Shown here piece after piece: positions 9,720-21,280 of a stretch of DNA of 64,000 nucleotides. How positions within the stretch are numbered: position 1 is the stretch's first letter; each line of letters begins with the position of its first letter. The notes under the pieces are model-generated. The model worked only from the letters and a program-made list of their open reading frames with translations. It was not told where the DNA came from and did no database searches. This DNA comes from Zingiber officinale (Eukaryota; Streptophyta; Magnoliopsida; Zingiberales; Zingiberaceae): contig NC_056000.1 of NCBI RefSeq assembly GCF_018446385.1, forward strand, positions 79,432,688 to 79,496,687. Direction: 5' to 3'. The translations under genes were made by a program, and so were the position numbers.

Positions 9720-12700
9720 ATTGGAAATAAGACTTGAACATTAAGATGGGTTATCCTCTCAGAACTAAGAACAATATAGGTGTATTTTATTCATTAGTTG
9801 TTGAAACATGTTTAGTGGTGTTATTTACCGGTACCTGGTGTGTAGATACGGAAGCTACTAATCATGTCTGCTGATCCTGTCTGAACGCTGAGTCGATGGA
9901 CGCTGGGCACATGGCGCTCTCCGAACTGGTGACGTGGATCTTTGACCGGCCGTATAGATCTCCGGCGAACCTGCAAAGAAGTTGGGCTGGGAGGGGGTTC
10001 CCGGCGACGACCCTCCGACACTCAAGTCAGGCAAAAGGAAAATGGTGAAGTGGCTCCAAAGATGAGAAATCGCGTGATTACGTACCTCCGGTGAAGTCTG
10101 AGGGCTCTTATATAGAGTTATAGGGAGGCTTATGCACACCTACCGAGGTGTACACGTGTCCTTTACCATACCTTAGTATGGGCTTACCAGAGGAGCATGC
10201 TTGACACCATACTACTACAGTCCGCGCACGTCTCTGATGGGACAGCAGAACCTTCTGTCGTAGGATTCTGCGTATAGCCTAGTCGTCGAACATGCCTATT
10301 GTCAGAAGATGTTCCCCAAAGTCCCCTTGTCCTTTTGTCTCCTCTCCATGCGCCAGTCGTCCATCCGCTCGGTAGGCATCGGTCTGACCGAGAAGATTCA
10401 CCTCCTTCACGTGCTCGGCTGAGACTGTTCGTTCACATCCTTGCTGCTTTACGCCTTGGCCGAGTGGGCTTCCCGCTCGGCTCGGCGACCCTGTTCACCA
10501 TGAGCGTCGGAAACCCGACTTCCCGTCGGGCCGATCGACCCACCCCTTCTCCGATCGGCCGGACCTCATGCTGACCCTTTTAACTTTTGACCTACACGTG
10601 GCGTTGACTCCCCTCCAGAGGGGGTCCCCCGACCTTACTGCCGGATCATCTGTAATTCATTGCAGGGTTCCAGGAAACCCGACAACTATATGAAAGGGAA
10701 AACACCGTCTACATGGGTACTACTACAAAAGTAGCAGCTGTTGCAGTAGGAGATGTTTATCTTCTAATAGGAATAAAATATGAATTTTAAGAAATTGTCT
10801 TTACGTACAAAGTTTAGAAAGAATTAGTTTTCAAACTATTCAAAGAACTTGATATTCTGCCTCTTTTAATAACAAAGTTGTTATCAAGGAAAAGAAGGAA
10901 GTTATCTGTTCTGGTACGTTGGTTGACAATTCATAAATCCAATAACTCTCACGATGCAACAAATGGAAATTAATAACACATCTTCTAGCTCTAATAAGAT
11001 AAAGCAACCTTCGGAAATGAACCAATCATATCTTTGGCATCTAAGGCTAGGTCATATTGACTTGAGTAGGATTCAAAGGATAATAGTCAATGAACTTTTG
11101 GGTTCATTGGTGGTGGAAACCTTTCCAACCTGCGAGTCTTATTTGGAAGGAAAAATGACCAAGAGACCTTTTAAGTCTAAGGGGTATAAAGCCAAAGAAG
11201 TGTTAGAATTGATTCATTCTGATTTGTGTGGATCTATGACTATCTAGGCAAGAGGTGGATTTGAATATTTCGTCTATTTTATAGACAACTATTCAAGATA
11301 CAGGTACATTTACTTAATGCGCCGCAAGTCTAAGTGCTTTGATAAGTTCAAAGAGTACATAGCTGATGTGGGGAAACGTCAAGGTAAAAGTATCAAGACA
11401 CTGCGGCGAGATTGTAGTGATGAGTATCTCTTGGGAGAGTTTAGGAGTCACTTATCAGAAGTCGGGATTCAATCTCAACTAACTGCACCTGGTACAGCCC
11501 AACAGAATGGTGTAAAGAAGGTATAGGACTCTTATAGAAATGATTAGATCGATGATGAGTTATTCAGAAAATTACCAAATTCGTTTTGAGGATATACTCT
11601 GGAAACAGAAGTGAACATAGTACCTTCTAAGTTAGAACTCTCTACTCACATAGAATTGCAGAATAGGCATAAGTCTAATTTGAAGCATATTCGGATTCGG
11701 GTTAGTCCAGCACATGTGCTGAAAGGAGACACTGATAAGATCGACAGGAGTTCAGTTGTTTGTTAGTTATCCTAAAGAAACGAAAGGAGGTTTATAGTCC
11801 TAAAAATCATAAGGTTATGGTTAGCACCAATGCCCGATTTTTAGAAGAGCACTATGTAATGAACCACAAGACCATAAGTAAATTTGTTCTTAAGGAAATA
11901 ATAAAGGACACGTCTAATCTAGTACCAACTCTACAAGATGAAATATTACAAGAAACTGCAACACGTATCACAAATGATACACAATTGTACAAAGTACCTC
12001 GTCGTAGTGGGAGGGTTGTTAGGCAACATGAAAGATTCATGTTTTGGGAGAGTCTTTGGACTTAATCCCTGGTGAACATGAACCTGATCCCCGGGCATAT
12101 GATGAAGCACTCTAAGATAAAGATGCAGCATCTTGGTAAAAAATAATGAATATTGAATATTAGAATATATATATTCTAATAAAGTCTGGGAGCTTGTAGA
12201 ACCACCAGATGGTGTAAAAGTCATTAGGTGTAAATATGTCTATAATAGGAAAAGAGGGATAGACGGGAAGGTGGAAACTTTCAAAGCAAGACTTGTTGAA
12301 AAAGTAAGTTTTTTCACCGGTAACCATGCTTAAGTCTATCCGGATTCTTTTATTTATTGCTGCTCATATGGACTATGAGATTTGGCAAGTGGATGTCAAG
12401 ACAGCTTTCCTTAATGGAAGTCTTGAAGAAAACATCTATATAAAGCAACCAGAAGGGTTCATTGCGAAGGGCAAAGAGCATCTTTTGTGTAAGTTCAATC
12501 AGTCTATGGACTGAAGCAAAGCTTCAAGGTCTTGGAACATCCTGTTTAATGAAGTAATCCAGTCGTATGCATTTATTCAGTGTCCGGATAAGTCTTGTGT
12601 ATACAAAAAGTGTGATGGAAACATGGTGGTATTTCTTGTACTATACATAGATGACATTTTTGGTAGTTGGAAACAATATCAAAGTGTTGTCGAAAGTAAG

Positions 12701-13590
12701 GATATGGTTGTCCAAGCAATTCGATATGAAGGACTTGGAAGAATGCGCACATATTCTCGCGATCAAAGTAATAAGGGATCACAAGAAAAGAATGTTGTGC
12801 TTATCTCGAGCTTCGTAAATCGATACAATACTAGTTCATTTTAGCATACAAAACTCCAAGAAAGGTTTTCTACCTTTTAGGTATGGAGTATCTTTATCTA
12901 AAGAGATGTCTCCGAAGACATCAAAGGAGATAGAAGAGATGAAGGCAGTTCCTTAAGCTTCGATTGTTGGAAGCCTAATGTATGCTATGTTGTGCATGAG
13001 ACTGGATATCTGTTTTGCCCAGGGCATAGTTAACAGATAGAAAAGTAACCCTAGACATGGACATTGGACTGCGGTAAAGCATATATTGAAAACTAAAGAT
13101 TATATGCTGGTTTACAAGACAGATGATTTGCTCCCTGTAGGTTATACGGATTCGAACTTCCAATCAGATAGGGGCAATAGTAAGTCGACCTCGGGGTTTT
13201 GTGTTTACTTTAGGAGGTGAAGTCATAACAATGGAGGAGTGTTAAGCATAGGTGTTTTTCAAACTCCACCATAGAAGCTGAGTATGTGACAGCCTCTGAG
13301 GCAGCCATAGAAGTTATATGACTCAGAAACTTCATGATGGACTTAGACATGATTTTTGGTTTGCCCAAATATTATTACAATTTATTGTAATAATAGTGGT
13401 GCAGTAGTAAACCCGAAGAAACCATAAGTCCATAAAGCAAGTAAACACAATAGAGCGCAAGTACCACCCAATACGAGATATCGTATAATGAGGAGAAGTT
13501 GTTATCGCCTATATTGCATCAGATAACCTCAGACCCTTAAGGCAAGAGCTTTTGATGGATATGTTTAAGGGATGAGAATCATATGTATGG
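9720..13590 (+). pseudogene. Copia polyprotein remnant (protease, integrase, RT, RNase H), gag missing
   Basis: Traces in order: a protease start ending 'WCVDTEATNHVC' (to 9871, resuming after a nested solo LTR at 10654), the integrase zinc region with 'YLWHLRLGHIDLSRIQR' (10954-11247), an integrase core with 'MRRKSKCFDKFKEY' and 'AQQNGV' (11317-11520), RT with 'VDVKTAFLNGSLEEN' and 'LYIDDIF' (12160-12850), and RNase H with 'VGYTDSNFQSDRGNSKS' (13130-13590). Stops and frameshifts occur every few hundred bases. The gag gene, including its zinc knuckle, is absent between the leader and protease. The product would be the replication polyprotein of the element; this copy cannot make it. Confidence 0.85.
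9872..10648. mobile_element. Solo LTR (Gypsy, TGATCC...GGATCA ends) nested in the Copia protease
   Basis: The 777-bp insert starts TGATCCTGTC and ends CCGGATCA, perfect inverted ends of TGATCC. It is flanked by TCTGC (9867-9871) and TCTGT (10649-10653), a 5-bp duplication with one change. The host reading ('catgtctg' then 'taattcattgcagg') is continuous across it when compared with sister elements. The start TGATCCTGTC is shared with the LTR at 22544, so it likely comes from a related Tat-type element reduced by LTR-LTR recombination. Confidence 0.85.
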
Positions 13591-13621
13591 CAGGATATAT
13601 GTCAGCATAGTCTTTTAGTAT

Positions 13622-13632
13622 AAGTGGGAGAT
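13622..13632 (+). other. Polypurine tract
   Basis: The purine-rich AAGTGGGAGAT directly precedes the 3' LTR, where plus-strand DNA synthesis of the retroelement is primed. Confidence 0.75.
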
Positions 13633-16122
13633 TGTTGGAATGTATACTAAAAGCCTAGCTTTTTGTATAAACATTTACTAGGAAATAAAAATCATATTGG
13701 TCAAATATCTACATTTATAAGTTAAGTGTAGTTGTTCGATTAATTTATATTGTAGATAACATGGTGTGTGGTGTCATACACAGAAGATCATGTTATCAAT
13801 TCCTTATAAATTATAAATAGTAGCTCACGACTAAGATGGAAAGAATAAACCATTGGAATAGTCGTAGTGTAATTAGGTATTAGTTTATCTTGACTGATAA
13901 ATTACACTAGTATACTATGAGTGTATTGAGCAAGATCATTTAAGGTAAGTTCTTTTTATACTGACTTAATAAAAGAACAATACCTTAGTTATTATGGAAG
14001 TGTGTGCTCTTAATCCTAATATAATAACAAGCACATATATTTAGTATTTATTTTTTTGACTTATCAAAGGGTGAGATTTAGCTCGATAAATCAAAATGTC
14101 CGATAAGTTGGGAAATGATATTACTTATAGTGTGCGTTGTTGATTATAGAAGGAAACTGTGTCCTAAAAATCAAGGTTGATATGTCCCCAAGAAGAGCTC
14201 ATAAGGATTGTCATGTTAAACCCTGCAGGTGGACTTAGTCCGACATGACAATAAGGTTGAGTGGTACTACTCTTGGACTAAAACATTAATTAAAATAAGT
14301 TGTCAGTAACTCAATTAATTAGTGGGCATCCGACATCTTAAACACAGGGAGACTAACATACTCATAATAAGAAGAAGCTCAAAATGTAATTTGGAATTGA
14401 TGTGGTAGTTCAATAATAATTCTTTAGTGGAATGAATTATTATTGATGAAATTAAGTTGGGTGTTCGGGGCGAACATGGGAATTCGAAGCTTAATTTCAT
14501 CGGGAGACCAAAATCAATTCCTCCTCTCGGTCCCTATCGTAACCTCTTGTATATAGAGAATTATACCCACCACATACCCACTTTTTACCCACCTTACCCA
14601 TCCTAATGGGGTCGGTCAAGCAAGCTTGGAACCCAAGCTTGGGTCTGCCAAAGCAATTAGGATGAGTAAGATGGTGTGGCCGGCCCTAGCTTGAACCCAA
14701 GCTTGGTGTGGCCGGCCACATCATATTAAAAGGATTTTTTTTTATTTTAAAATTTTTCCTTATGTGGAAGCAATGATTTAAAAGAAGAGTTTAAAAATTA
14801 AATATTTTTTTTTATAGTTTTCTACAAAAGATTAAGAGAAAGATTAGATATCTTTCCTTATTTGTAGATTGAAAGGAGATTTTAATTTTAGAGAAAACTT
14901 TTCTTTTTGGAAATCATCCACATGTTTTAATAAGAGAGATTTTAATTTTTAAAATTTCCTTTTATAACCAACCATGAAGGGAAAAATTATTAGAGAACTT
15001 TTTATTTTAAAATTTCCGGAAACAAATTAGGAAATTTTAATTTTGTTGTTAAAACTTTCCTTGTTTGGAGCTTTAAGGTGGTCGGCCATATGATTTAAGA
15101 AAAAGAATTTGATTTTAATTAATTAAATTTTCCTTTTCATGGCAAAGAAATTAAGGAATGGTTTATTTAAATTTTCCTTATTTGCCAAGACTAAAGATTA
15201 TAAAAGAGAGGGTAGGGTGCCTTCATGGCGAATAACTCTATTCTATTTTCCTCTCCTCTTTCTCTTGGTGGTAGCCGGCCCTAGAGCTTCTTCTTCTCCT
15301 CTTCTCTTCTTCTTTAGTGGCCGGTTTCATCCCTCTCTTGGAGCTCTTGTTGGTGGCCGGTTTTAGCTAGGAGAAGAAGGAGAGAAAGGAGACTTTGTTT
15401 CTTGCATCCCTTGGAGCTTGGTGGTGGTGGCCGAACTTCTACATCCTTGGAGGAGTCTTGGTGGTCGAAACTTGGTGAGGAAGAAGAAGAGTTTGGGTGA
15501 TTCTCATATCGGTAGATCATTGCCCACACAACGTCCGAGATAAGAAGAGGAATACGGTAGAAGATCAAGAGGTCGTTGTATACAAAGAAAGGTATAACTA
15601 GTAATTATTTTTCGCATCATGCTAGTTTTTCTTTGTATGAATTCCAAACACAAGAGGCATATGATTCTAGATTTTCGGATTAGATATTCGAAGTTGTGTT
15701 TCTTTTCTTTTATTTTTCGATCTTGTGATTCGATTGTTTCTTTTGGTTAAACCTAGAGTTATATAAGGAAATTAAATATTAGATTTCATTGAAAGGCTTT
15801 GTCTAGGAAGTGGTGGTTGCTCCCATATCCAAGAAGGCCTAGTGCGTCACCATGTTTAACCTGGAAGCCGATTTCTGAAATTAGTATTTAATTGAATTTA
15901 TAACATAGGTGGATTTGGATCAATAATGTTAAGCATCGTTTGCGATCCATGTCTAAACCATTAAGAACAGATAAGTTAACTTTGGAATCAATAATGTTAA
16001 GTTCCGTTTGCGATTCTGAATTTAATTTCTAAAGAACACAATAGGTTGTTAGGAAAGGTTCGACACTTGTACAAAATTTTTGTACAGTGGAACCAGTACG
16101 ATCTTCCTAGGACCAACCAACA
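13633..16122 (+). repeat. 3' LTR of Copia family A (+ copy)
   Basis: It starts TGTTGGAATG and ends CCAACCAACA. It aligns along its whole length with the LTR at 5587, with scattered substitutions and small indels. Confidence 0.85.
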
Positions 16123-16336
16123 GTCCGATGATGTTTTTATCGAATTTAAATATCCCCTATCGATATATCTGAACATCCTCTTATTGTACTATATTAATTT
16201 TTATTATAATTATCGTTATATTAGGTTTTGTGCTTCCCTAAATCTCAACTTAGCAGAGCCTGAGCTGACTAATCCGAGCTCGGGGCCTGATCAAGTCTTA
16301 AGAAAGATTTATGAGTATTCTAGGCTAAGTATTCCC
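16123..16336. other. Tat element sequence after the Copia insertion
   Basis: The first bases match the expected end of extra ORF copy B. The rest is AT-rich non-coding DNA leading towards the integrase end. It joins to 17221 if the solo LTR is ignored. Confidence 0.5.
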
Positions 16337-17220
16337 TGTAGGTGCAGCGGAGGCCGACAAGAGGGGGTGAATTGCTGAAAACAAAAATAAACTATACCCT
16401 CCTCGAATTTCAACTCAGAAAAGTAATAGTAAAATTAAAACAAGCAAGGAAATAGAAATTAAGTAGTAGACAGGATTTAACCTAGTTACAACCAAGTAGG
16501 TTGTTAATCCAGGGCAGTAAAAAAAGCTCAGTAGAAATATCTCCTTTACTGAAGGCGGAGGAGCCTTTTACACTTTGGAAGCTTAGAACTATTGCTAGGA
16601 AAGAGTACACAGTTGATTGCTTGAGTTGTGTTTAATTCCTAGCTCCAGGGGCCTTTAAATAGCCTTTGGAAATCTGATCTCGAAGCTCCAAGGCGCCTCC
16701 AACGAGGATCCAAGGCGCCTCCAAGCAAGTGATCGGATAGAACTCTATCCGAAGGCAAACGGTCGGATTGACTGGGTTGAAGGCGCCTTCAACCTGGCTG
16801 AAGGCGCCTTTAAGCTGGCTAAAGGCGCCTTCAAGCTGGCAGCTCAGCTTCTTGGCTTCATTTCCAGCTTGCTTTGACTTCCAACGCTCCGATCTTTTGG
16901 GTGATTGCGGCCAACCGGAATATGGCTCACCCGAACCCAATTCCCGGCCTTCTCCTCGAGCAGCCTTCCGTCCCGGCTTAACGTCCCTCGAACGCCGAGC
17001 ACGCTCTTCACGCCCACCGGAGTACTCTTCCGCAGCTCTCTCGTCCTTCGGACGCACCGAGCCCATCGGCTCCCTTCCCGTGTCGTCCTTCTCGCCAGCT
17101 GCGTCTTCCGCTCGACTTCCTGTGCTCCTAAGCTCCTGCACACTCAGACACAGGGATCAAACACAAAGCAGGACCTAACCAACTTGGTTGATCACATCAA
17201 AACTACCATGGGGTCTAACA
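16337..17220 (-). mobile_element. Solo LTR with perfect TTCCC target duplication
   Basis: The 884-bp unit reads TGTTAGACCC...GCACCTACA on the minus strand and is flanked on both sides by TTCCC (16332-16336 and 17221-17225). No internal region or primer site is present, so it is a solo LTR formed by recombination between the two LTRs of an element. The core has several GGCGCC-centred repeats, which also occur in the LTRs at 35.7-37.1 kb and 45.3 kb, suggesting a shared SIRE-like Copia group. Long open frames inside it are not genes. Confidence 0.9.
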
Positions 17221-17293
17221 TTCCCATCCGGGCATTTCGTACCCGACCAGTCATGTCTTCCTAATCTCAGGTCTTACAAAGGGGGTGAATTAT

Positions 17294-18687
17294 TTAAGTA
17301 CAATAGGGTTGAAGGTAGTTAGCACTCCAAGGACGATCCAGCCTCCTACCCCGGGCGTCTAGCAAGTAGTAGGCACCTGATGCTAACTTTTTAATGATTT
17401 TATACGATCCGTCCCACTGAGGTGCTAGTTTGGTTACCTCCCCTACAGGTTTTGTCCGCTTCCATACTAAGTCCTCTTCTCCAAAGAACCGAGGGATCAC
17501 CCTTCTATCATAATTCTGACGCATCCTCTACCGATAAGTCGTCAATCTAGCAGTCGTCTGCTCCCGAACTTCATTGATAAAATTCAGCTCTAAAAATCAT
17601 CGCTCGGTATTTCCTTCATCGTATAACATCCTCCTGCCAGAGGGCACCCTGACCTCTATAGGCACCACAGCCTCACTGCCGTATACTAGGTGAAATGGGG
17701 TAAGTCCGGTGCTTTCCCAGGGAGTCGTGCAGCAAGCCCAGAGGATGCTAGGCAATTCTTCTACCCAATCGCCTCCAATATAATCCATCTTGACTTTCAA
17801 CCCTCGGACTATCTCTCTGTTGGTAACCTCCGTCTACCTATTGCTCTGAGGATACACCACGGACGCGAAGACCTGAGTTATACCGAATCCTTGACACTAG
17901 GCATGGATCCTGCGACCTTCGAACTGTCTTCCATTATCTGAGACTAATTTGTACGGTATTCTAAATCGACAGAGGATGTTTCTCTACAGCAGTTGTATAA
18001 CGGCTCCCTCAGTGATCCTGGTCAGGGCTTCCGCTTCCACCCATTTGGAAAATTAGTCCACAACCATGAGTAAGAATCGCTTCTGGTCGGGCGCCATAAG
18101 GAATGATTCCACAATATCCATGCTCCATTGATCAAAGGGGCATGAGACTATGGATGTTTTCAGTGCTTCGGTTGACCGATGAGTCAGATTTTGATGCTTC
18201 TGGCAAGATAAGCAAGCATTTACTAGTTGTTGAGCATCCTTCTGCATAGCAGGCCAGAAATACCCGGCTAACAATACTTTTCGAGTCAGTGTCCTTCCTC
18301 CAGCGTGGTTACCATAACATCCCAGATGTATTTCTTGTAAAGCATACTCCGCCTCCTCCATCCCTAAGCATTTGAGGAGTGGCCTAGAGAATGCTCGCTT
18401 ATACAATTGATCCCCGATCATGATATAGGCCTGAGCCTTCCTCCTGACCAATCGAGCTTCCTTCAGGTCAACTGGTAAGATGCCCCGTTGAAGGTAGCTG
18501 CCCTCCAATCAATCGACTTCTCAATATTGTTCTGCAGATCTATCTGAGCTATTAGGAAGGTTTGAGCTATTGACTTATCCAGCATCCAAGTGGTCAGAGA
18601 GCTAATCATTTTAGCTAGTTCGTCAGCCCTTTGATTATCTGCCCTGGGAATTTTAGCTACCGTGACCTCCTTGAAACTCTCTCTCAT
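17294..18687 (-). pseudogene. Tat integrase and RNase H C-terminal region
   Basis: From high to low coordinate: an RNase H tail ('VAKIPRADNQRADELAKM'), an integrase zinc-binding region with 'EIHLGCYGNHAGGRTL' and 'CLSCQKHQ', a catalytic-core start ('WSMDIVESF'), degraded middle parts with several stops ('KLVSDNGRQF', 'YPQSNR'), 'ILWACCTTPWESTGLTPF', and a C-terminal 'GEEDLVWKRTKP' / 'LAPQWDGSYKI' region. Integrase joins element DNA to the host chromosome. At least five nonsense changes or frame breaks prevent a full product. No chromodomain is seen, in keeping with the Tat/Athila branch. Confidence 0.8.
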
Positions 18688-18689
18688 CT

Positions 18690-20353
18690 TCTCATAGGCC
18701 TCTCGGTATAATTGCAGCTTGTCATTGTTAACTTCAAAATTGCCCGCTACTTGTTAAGTCACCAATTGAGAATCTGAATAAACATTACCTGAGCGGCTCC
18801 GACATGTCGAGCTGCCTGTAGTCCTGTCAATAGTGCTTCATATTCTGCCTCATTATTTGTGGCTCTGAAATTTAACCGGACGGCTTGCTGCAGTATGTCC
18901 TCTTGGGGGGGGATATTAGAAGGATGTCTACCCCACTTCCTTGTTGATTGGATGATCCATCTACGTAGACCCTCCAGGTTTCCTCAGAATTTGCCTGATG
19001 GACCTCCATCAAAAAATCTGCTAAAGCTTGCGCTTTAATCGTCGTTCGGGAATGATATTGTATGTCATACTTCCCCAGCTCAGTTGCCCACTTGATGAGA
19101 TGACCAGGTCAGTTGCCAACTTATAAGGGTCTTACCCATGGTGTTGTTAGTTAAAACTGTGATGGGGTGCGCCAAGAAATAAGGTCTCAAGCGGTGAGTC
19201 ATGAGTACCAGTCCATAGACCAATTTTTCCAGGGATGTGTACCGGGACTCGACCCCTTTCAGTAAGTGGCTAAAGAAGTACACTGGCCGTTGTACATCCT
19301 CCTGCTCTTTTACCAACACCGCCCCCACGACCTCAGGGGTGGTTGACAATAAACCCAGAGCGGCTCTCCGGCAACAGGTTTAAACAGCGAAGGTAAGGTC
19401 TCCAAGTGTTTTTTCAGTTCCTCGAAGGTCTGGTTGCACTCTTCATCCCTTTGAAACTTAGCCGCTCTTCTGAGTATTTTAAAGAAAGGCAGGACTCGAT
19501 CTGCAAATCGGGATGTGAATCTGGACAACACCGTTATTCGGCCTACTAGCTTCTGAGCTTCCTTCATATTCTGAGGCGCTTTCATATCTCGGAGTGCTTG
19601 GACCTTTTTTGGATTAGCTTCAATTCCTCGCTCGATAACGAGGTATCCCAGGAACTTTCCCCCTCGAGCTCCAAACAGGCACTTCAGTGGATTCAGCTTT
19701 ATCCCATATTGTCGTAGTGTGCTGCAAGCCTCTTCTATGTCAGCGATCAGGTTTACGGCCAGAGGGGATTTGACGAGGATGTTGCCCACATAAACTTCCA
19801 CATTTCGCCCTATCTGCTCTATGAAGATCTTATCCATTATCCTTTGATAGGTCGCTCCTACGTTTCTTAATCCGAAAGGCATGACCATATAACAAAAAGT
19901 ATCATCTGCCGTGATAAAGCTAACCTTCTCCTGATCCTCCTGCGCTAGAGGGATTTGGTGGTACCCTTGATAAGCATCCAATATACAAATCCTTTAGCGC
20001 CCTGAGGTCGAGTCCACCATCTGATCGATCTTGGGGAGTGGGTAGCAGTCCTTAGGGCTGGCACGATTGAGATCCTAGAAGTCGATGCAGACTCTCCACT
20101 TATTGTTGGGCTTAGCTACAAGGACAACATTAGAGAGCCAGGACGACAACTATACCTCTCTAATATGACCTGCTTTCCTGAGCTGGTCTACCTCAGCTCG
20201 GATGATCTTATTCTGCTCGATCAAAAAGTTCCGCTTCTTCTGCTTGACTGGCCGGGAGTCAAGCAAGAGATGTAATTTATGCTCAGCTACCTCGGGCTTA
20301 ACTCCAGGTAGCTCTACCGGAGACCAAGCGAAGACGTCCCTATTGTGCGTCAA
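18690..20353 (-). pseudogene. Tat reverse transcriptase and RNase H, catalytic site altered
   Basis: RT motifs are clear: 'AEVDQLRKAGHIREV', 'KWRVCIDF', 'RASPKDCYPLPKID', 'DAYQGYHQIPLAQEDQEK', 'YMVMPFGLRNVGATYQR', then 'YVGNILVKS' where the family has YVDD-(M/I)-LVKS. Both catalytic aspartates are therefore gone (19781-19792). The RT continues with 'NPLKCLFGARGGKFLGYLV' and into RNase H ('PVYFFSHLLKGVESRYTSLEKL'). Stops near 19990, 20050 and 20148 interrupt the frame. A functional enzyme would copy element RNA into DNA in the cytoplasmic particle. Confidence 0.85.
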
Positions 20354-20356
20354 GCA

Positions 20357-21280
20357 TTAGACCAGGTCCGCCTTGATCTCGATAGGCAGGTCACTGGATA
20401 TGCGGGTGAGACTCTCGGGACGCTCGAGATAGAGTTGAACCTCCTCCCAAGGGATGAGCTCTTTTGTTGTAGGAAGAGGTCCTTCTTGAATGGCATGGAC
20501 ACTGCCATCCTGGATTCTCTGTGCTTTCTGAGCCTTCACTCTCACCATATCGATGTAACACCTGGAGGAGACCAATTGCTCACCTCTGACTTCCCCGGCG
20601 TGTTTTCCCATAGGGAACTTAATCTTTTGGTGGAAAGTGGAGACCGCCGCTCGGAATTCATGTAGCACTAGTCTTCCCAAGATGACGTTGTATGAAGATG
20701 GTGAATCCACCACGATGAAGGTGCTCCTCCATGTCCTTACCAAGGGCTCGCTTCATAAAGATATGGCCAGCTTGATCTGACTCATGGGCCTCACTCCATT
20801 GCCAGTGAAGATGTACAGTGAAGTGGCCACAGGCTGAAGTTCATTAGTGTTAATCTACATACCTTTGAATGCAGTCTTGAACAACACGTTAACAGAGCTC
20901 CCGGTATCCACGAAAACCCTGGTCACGCGACTGTTGGCTATGATGACTTTAATTATTAAAGCATCATCATGGGGAAGCTCCAGCCCTTCCAAATCTTGTG
21001 GCCCAAAACTGGTGATGGGCCCAACAACCTGTTTCTGGCTGCATCCTACGGCATGTACCTCCAATCGACGCCCATGAGATTTCCAGGCCCTAGCTGAATC
21101 TCCATAGGTGGGGCCTTCGGAAATCATACCAATCTCTCGGATGATAGCATTGCCCCTGTTCTCTTCCTCCTGGGTTTCTCCTGGTTCTCGATCACGACCA
21201 GGCTGCTGAATACTTGGCCCAGCATGGTCCAGCTGGGGCCTACCTGCCTGACCTGTTATGACCCGTTGGCCGTCTACCAA
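20357..21280 (-). pseudogene. Tat protease region
   Basis: An aspartic protease active-site motif appears as 'RVFVDTGSSVNVLF' (the D-T-G catalytic triad), followed by 'IVDSPSSYNVILGR'-type sequence, the ILGR flap typical of retroelement proteases. An in-frame stop separates 20855 from the downstream half, which runs into 'RDVFAWSPVELPGV' at the RT border. It would cleave the polyprotein. The DTG is intact here, unlike the RT catalytic site. Confidence 0.8.

Larger units (their letters stand above)
5587..16122 (+). mobile_element. Copia LTR retrotransposon (family A), complete ends but decayed inside
   Basis: Two LTRs of about 2.48 kb both run TGTTGG...CAACA or a one-base variant. The left one is followed by a tRNA-Met-type primer site and the right one preceded by the purine tract AAGTGGGAGAT. 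The interior keeps protease, integrase, RT and RNase H remnants in Copia order, but most of gag is missing. It sits inside copy B of the Tat extra ORF. The 5-bp flanks GTCTA and GTCCG agree at only three positions, so the target duplication has decayed or been altered. The LTRs differ visibly at many sites, consistent with an older insertion. Confidence 0.85.

Noticed and set aside
5582..16127. A 5-bp target duplication for the left Copia element
   Set aside because: GTCTA and GTCCG agree at only three of five bases, so I do not claim a confirmed duplication.
16632..17264. Overlapping open frames of 99-169 codons on both strands
   Set aside because: They lie wholly inside a solo LTR and arise from its GC-rich repeats; no domain, no codon consistency.
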